From NCBI GenBank assembly GCA_002943765.1, contig PQWQ01000001.1:4995501-5059500 (forward strand): a stretch of DNA of 64,000 nucleotides. The letters are read 5' to 3'. The number at the start of each line of letters is the position of its first letter. The first letter of the stretch is position 1. The notes beneath the pieces are model-generated. The model had not been told where the DNA came from. It saw nothing but the letters and a program-made list of their open reading frames with translations, and did not search any database. The DNA comes from Psoroptes ovis. Its lineage: Eukaryota; Arthropoda; Arachnida; Sarcoptiformes; Psoroptidae. Position numbers and translations under genes: made by a program. Of the stretch, positions 49,301-57,635 are shown in pieces.

Positions 49301-51576
49301 TTCATCACTATTTTACCACCAATATTATTGTCAGTACCGGTAACACCTGACCGAGCAAAACGTTGTCGAAATGTTGCTGATTCTGATTATCATACATTGA
49401 AAAAATTTATTCCAATGAAATTTTCAAACGGTGAATATGTGATAGGTGATGATGATGATTTGTAAGTATTATTCGAATTGATGTGTCAATATTATTTTCA
49501 ATATTGTCATCTTTTTTTTTAAAGTGATAAATTTGATGAACAACAACAACAACAATGGTCTCGAAATGATTTACGTTTGATAATTGGATTATGGACACCA
49601 TGTTTTGTATTATTCATTTATCTCATCATTCAGCTTTATCGTTGTATTTGTACACGAAATTATGCTGAATGGCGTTCAAAATTATCGGGAAAAAATCCTT
49701 TGGTACATTTGGGAACATTTATTAAACGCACAGCTTCCTCTCAAAATCCATTTTATGATAATAATCAAGAACGTTTATTGCGTATTGATATATCAATTTT
49801 AAATCATGATCATCAAAAAGAAATATTTGAAAATAAAAAGCATCGCTCCATAAATAATCAAGATATTGATTTAATTGTGACCAATACCCAGACATCATTA
49901 GTTGCTACTAGTTCTTTATCAGGTGATTTAAGAATATATGATTCGCTAACATGTGAATTATTGACGACAATCAAAAGATCAAATTTTATGACCATCGAAT
50001 CATCATCATCAATATTTCCATATGAACCATCATCAATTGTTATGAATGATGAATCAAATGATGAGAAGAAATCTGACTGTGATAATAAGAACCCGGTCTT
50101 GATAAAAACTGAAGGAAATATTCTGAAGACATTATTCTACGAAATTCAAAACGATGATAATGATATTGCGAATCATGAAGATAATGATTATGATGTTGAT
50201 AATTTGCTCAATATTAATCAAAATTATAATTTGAAAAATCTCGATTTTCGATCAATATGGTGTTTAGATATTTATGATAAATATATTTTAATTGGTTGTG
50301 GTGGTGATGATGGTTGTCTGGAGATATGGGATTCATATACAGGACAATTATCGTTTGTATATTATTCAGATGAATGTAAAGGAGATGATAATAATTCAAA
50401 AATGGAAAAATCAAATAATTCTCATGCAATAACAACGTTGAAATCTACATATTGGGCTGTAGCATTAGCACGTTTGAATGGACAAATAGAAATATTAGAA
50501 TTGGAACAATTCAAAGAAGATAAATATTCAATAATTTTTCAGCCAAACGCTTCATCGTCATCATCATCATCTCCTTTACAAACACGATGTTCAGATCAAA
50601 TAAGTTATCGATTAAAATTTCGTGTACAAGCACACAAACAACCGATAACACGAATGGAAATAATTGATTCACTTGAAGATGATGAATTTATCAAAGTTTT
50701 TGGTAGCCGTGGTTGCCTGATATCGGGCAGTATGGATACAACATTAAAAGTGTATGCATTAGATAATTTTAAATTGATGTATACATTGAATGGACATTGC
50801 GGTTCAATCGTGACCACAGCTATCGATCCTGTAAATATTAATAAGTGATTTATTTGATTTAAAAAAATTTTTAAATTTTTTTTTTTGCTCAGTATTCAAC
50901 AGCAAATGCCTTAAGCGGTTGCCAATTAGGACAAATGTGTGTATGGGATTTAAACACTGGTTCTTGTATATTCAGTATGCAAGCACATTTCGAAGCCGAA
51001 ATATTATCAATCGTTACTTCACAATTATATTATGTTACAACTGGAACAGATAATACTATTTGCATTTGGGATAGATATTCAGGTAATCAATGTGATATTA
51101 TGTGCTCTTGAATGATTCAAATTTTCGGTTTTTTTTCTGTAGGGCATTTAATACATCGTATTTTCAATCAACATACAATGTGTCGTAATATGGTATTTTT
51201 AGAGCCATATATTTTAGTCACTGCTCGTGATAATGAATTGATTATATGGGATTGTAATGATGCACGTTCAATTTGTATTGTACCATTATCATCACATACG
51301 AATGAAATGTTAATGGATACATCTTCATTGTCATCATCACCAAATTATAATGCCAATAATGATAATCAAAATATCGATGATAATAATAATAATGGAAATG
51401 ATCAAAATAATTCGGAAAATATTAATAATAACAGCAATAATAAATGGATAAAATCATTTCAAACATCATCGATAAAAAATTTATTATTTTCATATGAACA
51501 AAAATCATTAATCTGTGATTATGGTAATTTATTGTGTATTATAAATAATCCATTTGCAATGAAAAAAAATGATTGA
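46383..51576 (+). CDS. SCAP: SREBP cleavage-activating protein (SCAP)
   Basis: ER membrane escort that senses sterols and carries SREBP to the Golgi. Eight exons (46383-47138, 47208-48003, 48068-48226, 48284-48555, 48623-49461, 49525-50830, 50893-51082, 51143-51576) join in phase to 1583 aa. After a 150-residue Ser/Asn-rich N-terminus comes TM1 (HPALIISFSLLIVMI). It is followed by the lumenal loop with YAHVQQIYIRSAVIPWP, CLTLSPANIWHGD and DIIFGVPFEDTG. The sterol-sensing helices follow, with FENMLVLTKSVLVNP and AVCFLSDFFIQLTFF, whose Asp corresponds to human D443. After loop motif PKRLRLILFLARLRLVQR comes the second lumenal loop HWTNLFSLYNISLIGRFIT. The C-terminal WD40 repeats include CLEIWDSYTGQL, GSMDTTLKVY, CVWDLNTGSC and ICIWDRYSG. 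The COPII-binding MELADL hexapeptide of human SCAP is not evident at its expected place. Confidence 0.92.
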
Positions 51577-51863
51577 ATGATTCTGGAAATTTGGTGTTCA
51601 TATTTATTTTCATATATTTTGCTTGATTATATTGTTTTTATCCACTATTTGAATGTTGTTAAAATTGAATGGATACTCAGATTTAAATTATTATTTTTTT
51701 TTTAATTTTAATAAAATTTCAAATTTTTGAAATTTCAAAAATTTGACAAATTCATAAAGAGCGTGACGCAAAAAAAAAAATGTAAATATTGAAGCAATTT
51801 TATTTTGAAACGAGATTGATTTTTTCTTAATTTCAACTAAATTTCATTTAAATTCAAGCAAAT
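51577..51863. promoter_or_regulatory. Short spacer between SCAP and the HP1-like gene
   Basis: 287 bp, AT-rich. It must hold the SCAP terminator region and the promoter of the HP1-like gene. No distinct motif is seen. Confidence 0.4.
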
Positions 51864-52802
51864 ATGTCAAAGAATTCGAGATCAAAAAAATCGGCAGCAA
51901 CAGCCCAATCCAATGAGACGACATCATCATCATCCATATCCATCGATTCGGCAGCAAAGAAAAATTTCGATGATTTAAATTTGTTACAAATGATGTTTCC
52001 ACTAAAAACTAAATCGAAGTTGAATGATAATCGTAAAGGTGTTGATTGTATTCATGAAAATAGTTCAATAAATAATGATGATATACCTAAGAAAAATATT
52101 TCAGCAACTCCTAAATATATCCATGAATTAATGACTAAAGAATTAGAAGATTATCAAAATGAACTTCGTGACAGAAAAAATAGCCGTAATGATTTCAGTA
52201 ATAGTAATAATATGGATGATGATGATGATGATAATAGTGATAAAGATGAATCAAATATGCAAGCTCCCGTTGAATATAATGTTGAAAATATTGCAGCAAT
52301 CAATATAATCAATGGCATCGTACATTTCAATGCAAAATGGGAAGGTTATTCTTCAAGTGAAAATACCAATGAAATGCCAAAACATTTAGATAATTCATTG
52401 ATCATTGTTAAAGATTTTATTGAAAAATGTAATCAAAAAAACAAAAATGGTGAACAAATCATATGTTCAAAAATTAAAGATAAATCTATTGCATTCAAAG
52501 CTGATATTTGGAAAAATTTTCCACATTTGATCGAACCTGAAGAGATAAAAGCATTTGATTTACAATCACAACTTGTGGCCATATCATTTAAAAACGAAGG
52601 TGAAATTGCATTAGTCAGTATTGATGAATTTATTGTAAGTATTTTTTTCGATTTCGATTTAAGTTTACTTTTAAATAATTTCATTGATTTGACATTTTTT
52701 TTCTATCTTTTTTATTCAATCAAGAAAAATGAAAATAATGCCAAAATGTTTTTAGAATTCATTTCCGATCATTCCAAAGAATTTTTGGTACTTATGTACT
52801 AA
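51864..52802 (+). CDS. HP1-like chromodomain and chromoshadow protein
   Basis: Two exons, 51864-52634 and 52725-52802, are separated by a 90-nt in-frame intron, coding for 282 aa. Residues 1-135 are a charged, disordered extension with an acidic DDDDDDNSDKDES run. Residues 136-190 form a chromodomain (EYNVENIAAI, KWEGYSSSENTNE). Tyr138, Trp159 and Tyr162 sit where HP1 has its methyl-lysine cage, but the ENTWE tryptophan is Asn. Residues 207-282 resemble a chromoshadow domain (LIEPEEIKAFDLQSQLVAIS, then ALVSIDEFI, ending in AKMFLEFISDHSKEF). HP1 proteins bind H3K9-methylated chromatin and dimerise through the shadow domain. Assignment rests on pattern similarity. The divergence suggests a specialised paralog rather than the main HP1. 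The last codons and stop overlap a 25-nt repeat found again at 54106. Confidence 0.68.
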   Translation: MSKNSRSKKSAATAQSNETTSSSSISIDSAAKKNFDDLNLLQMMFPLKTKSKLNDNRKGVDCIHENSSINNDDIPKKNISATPKYIHELMTKELEDYQNELRDRKNSRNDFSNSNNMDDDDDDNSDKDESNMQAPVEYNVENIAAINIINGIVHFNAKWEGYSSSENTNEMPKHLDNSLIIVKDFIEKCNQKNKNGEQIICSKIKDKSIAFKADIWKNFPHLIEPEEIKAFDLQSQLVAISFKNEGEIALVSIDEFIVSIFFDFDLSLLLNNFIDLTFFFYLFYSIKKNENNAKMFLEFISDHSKEFLVLMY

Positions 52803-52845
52803 CCGTGACAGATTCTTTTTTTTTCTTACTTACATAAAAAAATCG

Positions 52846-52859
52846 ATAGATGGCGCCTA
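52846..52859 (+). promoter_or_regulatory. Candidate CTCF-type site
   Basis: ATAGATGGCGCCTA contains AGATGGCGC. It marks the border between the last cellular gene and the transposon block. Motif resemblance only. Confidence 0.35.
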
Positions 52860-52987
52860 AAAAAGGCGCAAAGAAAAAGAGTTTAAATAAAATAATTCAA
52901 AAATATTTAAACGATTAGAATGAAAACGAATTTTTTTGGTATGAATGAATGAATTTAATTTTATTATGTTGTAACTTGTGGACAATC

Positions 52988-53785
52988 ATGTTTTATTTCG
53001 AAGACTTGCCATCAACCGAAGATAGCGATTGCGTTCCTTCAGGAACGAAATATTTACAGAAGGAACATTCGATGTTCGAATTCACATCCAATTATGCTTG
53101 ACAATGACAATGACAATGTTTGGAAGTGTAACATAGTGCATGTGGCAAATGTGTGACTTCTAAGGTACAATTGGTTTGAAGATAGCCAATTACCGTTTGT
53201 TAAGCACCGAAATACATATATTACTGGTGCGGTGTAACATCAGCTCAATTATTGTGACAAATATCTCAGGATGTCAAAATAATACAGTATGTGATTGGAA
53301 TATTACATGCGACAAGTGAGTGTTATGGACCTCGAGACATCCACAAAAGAAAATCGATGGTCCAAGCAAAATTGTGGAAAATGATGAAAGCATGCTGATC
53401 GGGTATACCAGGCAGTGGATATTATGGTGGTATATGTCGGGAATGTGATCACCATCCCCAACAGAAGAGGCCAAAGCTTCTCCAGAAAATCATTGAAAAT
53501 GTGGTCTCAGGAACCACGATCCATTCCGACGATTGGAGGGCTACCAAACAAGCCGACACGTGCTACGCGGATTGACACGCCAGAGTCCATCCTTTCACTG
53601 GAGCCAACACCCAAACAATTGAAAAGATGTTGGGCAGTGCAAAACAAAGGGGCCATGCGACGGCATCATCTGGAGTCATAATTGGCGGAATTCATATGGC
53701 AAAAACATCAAAAAATTCAAATAAAGATTTATTTGAAGCGATGTTGGAGGCCATATCGACCAATTTTCCGACCAATTCTGGTTGA
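52988..53785 (+). pseudogene. Degenerate Merlin (ISXO2-like) transposase, copy 1
   Basis: The sequence is closely related to the transposase at 55683 (same start ATGTTTTATTTCGAAGACTT and same GTTCCTTCAGGAACGAAATAT) but carries many small indels and stops. Unlike that copy it continues through the C-terminal part, with a decayed ACACCCAAACAATTGAAAAG and the end NFPTNSG. It is a dead copy. Confidence 0.85.
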
Positions 53786-53905
53786 TCATTCATTATGAAT
53801 TGATCCCATGACTCCTACCTGCTTTCAAATATTGAAAATCATGATAAGTAAAATTCCAAAAAAAAAAAAACTTACCAAAATGATGATACAATTCATAATG
53901 AACGA

Positions 53906-54118
53906 TCAATCAGAATTGACCGGAAAATTAACCGATATGGCTTCCAACATTGCGACAAATAAATCTCTTTTTAAATTTTTTTGATGTTTTCGCCATATGA
54001 ATTCTGCTAAATATGACTCCAAATGTTGCCGCGCAGTACCCCTTTGCACCTTATTCCTCGATTTCACACTACCCCACATCCGTTCAATTGTTTGGGTGTG
54101 TACTCGGTTCTTATGTAC
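53906..54118 (-). pseudogene. C-terminal piece of a Merlin transposase, inverted
   Basis: The minus strand reads VHKNRVHTQTIERMWGSVKS and ends FPVNSD plus TGA at 53906-53908. HTQTIE holds the third catalytic acidic residue of the DDE set in the IS1595/Merlin family. The frame is open for about 65 codons from VHKNR. It forms a ~200-bp imperfect inverted repeat with the C-terminal end of copy 1 (53606-53802), separated by ~85 bp. Confidence 0.8.
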
Positions 54119-54245
54119 TAACCGTGACAGCAAACTCAATGTAAACAAACCGATAGATGGCTGCACGGGTTCCATAAAATTTTTTTAATGAATTTTTTAT
54201 GAATATTTTTTAAAGTTTAGTTTAATTTTGTTCGATAAGTTTTTT

Positions 54246-55291
54246 GTTATGTTGGATTTGATTTTGTTATGATGGATTGGGTTATGTTGGATTTGATTTT
54301 GTTAATTTGGATTAGGTTATAATGGATTTGATTTTGTTAATTTGGATTAGGTTATAATGGATTTGATTTTGTTATGTTAGATTAGGTTATGTTGGATTTG
54401 ATTTTGTTATAATGGATTTGATTTTGTTATGTTAGATTAGGTTATAATGGATTTGATTTTGTTATGTTAGATTAGGTTATGTTGGATTTGATTTTGTTAT
54501 AATGGATTTGATTTTGTTATGTTAGATTAGGTTATGTTGGATTTGATTTTGTTATAATGGATTTGATTTTGTTATGTTAGATTAGGTTATGTTGGATTTG
54601 ATTTTGTTATAATGGATTTGATTTTGTTATGTTAGATTAGGTTATGTTGGATTTGATTTTGTTATAATGGATTTGATTTTGTTATGTTAGATTAGGTTAT
54701 GTTGGATTTGATTTTGTTATAATGGATTTGATTTTGTTATGTTAGATTAGGTTATGTTGGATTTGATTTTGTTATAATGGATTTGATTTTGTTATGTTAG
54801 ATTAGGTTATGTTGGATTTGATTTTGTTATAATGGATTTGATTTTGTTATGTTAGATTAGGTTATGTTGGATTTGATTTTGTTATAATGGATTTGATTTT
54901 GTTATGTTAGATTAGGTTATGTTGGATTTGATTTTGTTATAATGGATTTGATTTTGTTATGTTAGATTAGGTTATGTTGGATTTGATTTTGTTATAATGG
55001 ATTTGATTTTGTTATGTTAGATTAGGTTATGTTGGATTTGATTTTGTTATAATGGATTTGATTTTGTTATGTTAGATTAGGTTATGTTGGATTGGGTTAT
55101 GCTGGATTTGATTTTGTTATGTTAGATTAGGTTATGTTGGATTTGATTTTGTTATAATGGATTTGATTTTGTTATGTTAGATTAGGTTATGTTGGATTGG
55201 GTTATGCTGGATTTGATTTTGTTATGTTAGATTAGGTTATGTTGGATTTGATTTTGTTATAATGGATTGGCTTATGTTAGATTAGGTTATA
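54246..55291. repeat. Satellite with a 55-bp higher-order period
   Basis: About 1.05 kb of tandem sequence. The main unit is 55 bp made of three subunits: TTATGTTGGATTTGATTTTG (20), TTATAATGGATTTGATTTTG (20) and TTATGTTAGATTAGG (15). The middle of the array is nearly homogeneous. The left edge and the last ~200 bp have variants such as GGGTTATGCTGG. That is about 17-19 units in all. Confidence 0.92.
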
Positions 55292-55682
55292 TTAAGGAGT
55301 ATTCAAGAAATGTGTTTCATGTTGCATTACACCTATCTTTTATATCACAGTTTTTATGAACGGAGTTTCGGATCACGTGTTTATAGGCAAAATCACATTG
55401 AATTCCTTTTCTCTTTTCACTTCCGAATTAAGCTTTATTGTTGAATGTTTGTAATAATAATAATAATAACAATAATAATAATAATAATATCAATAATCAT
55501 CATAATCATTATCATCATCATCATATTAATTATCATCATAATCATCATTATCATCATTGTTATTATCATCATCATAATATTTTTTTGATTTTTTTGTAAG
55601 TTAACATTATTTCTTGTATTTTTATATGATAATGATTTTTTTTGCTAATTAATACGTTTAGTGTTGTAACTTGTGGGCAATC
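55292..55682. other. Spacer between satellite and Merlin copy, with AAT/ATC microsatellites
   Basis: AAT repeats at about 55452-55490 are followed by ATC/ATT repeats to about 55580. No gene. Confidence 0.6.
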
Positions 55683-56420
55683 ATGTTTTATTTTGAAGAT
55701 TTGCCATCAACCGAAGAAGAAGCGATCGCGTTCCTTCAGGAACGAAATATTTTGCAGAAGGAACGTCGATGTTCGAATTCACATCCAATGAAACTTTATA
55801 TTGGCAATGACAATGTTTGGAAGTGTAATATTAGTGCATGTGGCGAAAGAGTTAGACTTCGAAAGGACAATTGGTTTGAAGATAGCCGATTACCGTTTGT
55901 TAAAGCACTGAGATTCATATATTACTGGTGCGATGAATTAACATCAGTTAAATTTTGTGATAAATATCTCAGGATGTCGAACAAGACAGTATGTGATTGG
56001 AATAATTACATGCGACAAGTTTGTGTTATGGATCTCGAAAGACTTCCACAAAGGAAAATTGGTGGTCCAGGCAAAATTGTGGAAATTGATGAAAGTATGA
56101 TTTCGAAACGTAAGAATCATACTGGTCGGGTATTACCAGAGCAGTGGATATTTGGTGGTATTTGTCGGGAAACGAAGGAGGCATTTGTGGTCGCTGTTCC
56201 CGACAGGAGCGCGCCGACGCTTCTCCAGAAAATCATTGAAAATGTGGAGGAGGGCTCCACGATTTATTCCGATGGTTGGAAAGGTTACCAAACAACCGAA
56301 CTAGAAGCTCGTGGATTTGAGCACGCCAGAGTCAACCACAAATTTAATTTTGTGGATCCGGAAACTGGAGTACACGGTGCAGTACATAAGAACCGAATTT
56401 TTATCAGTCCACATGAATAA
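55683..56420 (+). CDS. Merlin-type (ISXO2/IS1595-like) transposase, lacking its C-terminus
   Basis: A DDE transposase of the eukaryotic Merlin superfamily, which is related to bacterial IS1016/IS1595. The open frame codes for 245 aa from ATG 55683. Visible parts are an N-terminal zinc-ribbon-like pattern (CSNSHPM ... WKCNISACGERVRLR), GGPGKIVEIDESMISKRK with the first catalytic Asp, WIFGGICRETKEAF, TIYSDGWKGYQT with the second Asp, and VNHKFNFVDPETGVH. The family's final HTQ-x-IE segment with the third acidic residue is missing: the frame leaves homology after VHKNR (56399) and stops at 56420. The missing end is found inverted at 53906-54118. It is therefore probably inactive despite the clean frame. 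Confidence 0.88.
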   Translation: MFYFEDLPSTEEEAIAFLQERNILQKERRCSNSHPMKLYIGNDNVWKCNISACGERVRLRKDNWFEDSRLPFVKALRFIYYWCDELTSVKFCDKYLRMSNKTVCDWNNYMRQVCVMDLERLPQRKIGGPGKIVEIDESMISKRKNHTGRVLPEQWIFGGICRETKEAFVVAVPDRSAPTLLQKIIENVEEGSTIYSDGWKGYQTTELEARGFEHARVNHKFNFVDPETGVHGAVHKNRIFISPHE

Positions 56421-56836
56421 ACGTAATCGATAGAGTAATTAAACTCGAATTAATATCAATATTAAAATATGTCAACATATGTCGATATTGGATTCAAGCA
56501 TGAAATTTTGGTCGAAAAAAAAATTTTTTTTTTTTGCCTCCATTTCCTAATGTTTAAAAATTATGTGAATATATATTTGGTTTCATTATCATACTATTTA
56601 ATAATAGCATAATCGAAAAAAGAAAAAAATGAAATGAAAAATGAAATATCAAATTACAAGTCACGCAATTATGGATGGATTGATTTCGAAGATTTTCCAT
56701 TCAATCATTATTATTATCATCATGATTATCGTTGAAATTATCATTAAAATTATTTATTTGATGATACATCAACAAAATCCTTAAGTATAAAAATAAAAAC
56801 ATTGTACATAAATGAATCATTTTAGAAGATCATATA
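56421..56836. other. AT-rich spacer between Merlin copy and LTR element
   Basis: No gene or clear motif. It is the integration site neighbourhood of the LTR element. Confidence 0.5.
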
Positions 56837-56840
56837 TATG

Positions 56841-57265
56841 TGTAATAGAAATGGTAGTTATTGATCTAAAGAGATGTTATTTAACATCATTAATTTTTAA
56901 ATCGTTAGCTTAATGATGATAATGTTTAGCTGATTACCATATTTGGCAAAAATTCCAATCTAATCACATTGGCTAAACATGCACATCATTATGATTTAAA
57001 GTATTCAAAACATCCTCGATTTAATTACCTTTCTATCACATTCCTTTCTCATAATGTATATATTTTCCGTCATTTTAGTCAAATTTTGTCAATTATTATT
57101 CAGTCAGTCGTTATTTTCATCAAATGTTGTCATTATCATTTTTTATCAATAAATAAAACTTTTACGAAAAAAAAAAAAAACTTGTTGTTGTGTCAAAAAT
57201 TTATTTCGTGAAAAAAGAAAGTTAAATTCAACCAAAATTGCGCTCACCACCACGTATATCTTATA
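56841..57265 (+). repeat. 5' LTR
   Basis: Begins TGTAATAGAAATGG and ends CGTATATCTTATA. It contains an AATAAA at about 57149 followed by a poly-A run. The exact end is ambiguous by 2 nt because flanking TATATG allows a 4- or 6-bp target duplication. The sequence just downstream (AAGCCAGCAAGATTG) should be the primer-binding site, but I cannot match it to a tRNA. Confidence 0.93.
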
Positions 57266-57301
57266 AGCCAGCAAGATTGAACATTACAAAATATTAATAA
57301 G

Positions 57302-57634
57302 ATGAGTACCTCCGACGTTTTGACGAAGAATCTCCAGGAATTGGAGAAAGAGAAGCCAGTTATTAGGCGAATGATAACTGAAGTATTTAACCAAATTAAC
57401 GAAAAAACGATTGATGCTTACGATTTGGTAAAGAAAACATTGGAATTAGCGAAGAGAGTCGCAGACTATCGAGCCAAATTCAAAGCATCAGCAGATTATG
57501 GACGTGAACATGGACTTCCGTTTGATTCCGAAAAATATGAATTGATCAATACAGATTATCATCAGAAACTTGATAAAATATACGAAGTGGCCGACAAAAC
57601 AAAGCAGGACATCAAAAAAAATAAATATATTTGA
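57302..57634 (+). CDS. Small 5' ORF of the LTR element, 110 aa
   Basis: Encodes a charged, helical protein (MSTSDVLTKNLQELEKEKPV at the start, KNKYI at the end) without a recognised domain. It begins 36 nt after the 5' LTR. It ends in TGA (57632-57634) one base before the ATG (57636-57638) of the main ORF. The main frame is also open upstream through the overlap (from 57570), so reinitiation or frameshifting could link them. It may be a matrix-like N-terminal Gag part or an accessory protein. Confidence 0.7.
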   Translation: MSTSDVLTKNLQELEKEKPVIRRMITEVFNQINEKTIDAYDLVKKTLELAKRVADYRAKFKASADYGREHGLPFDSEKYELINTDYHQKLDKIYEVADKTKQDIKKNKYI

Positions 57635-57635
57635 A

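Noticed and set aside
54246..55291. Telomere-type (TTAGG)n array
   Set aside because: TTAGG appears once per 55-bp unit only, as part of TTAGATTAGG. There is no contiguous TTAGG tandem.
54246..55291. CRISPR-like repeat array
   Set aside because: There are no unique spacers between repeats, the units are contiguous and homogeneous, and the genome is eukaryotic.
56969..57211. 80-aa ORF in each LTR
   Set aside because: It is identical in both LTRs because the LTRs are identical. It overlaps the polyadenylation region and its tail is encoded by the A run.
57266..57290. Assigning a specific tRNA primer-binding site after the 5' LTR
   Set aside because: AAGCCAGCAAGATTG does not match any tRNA 3' end I can name with confidence.
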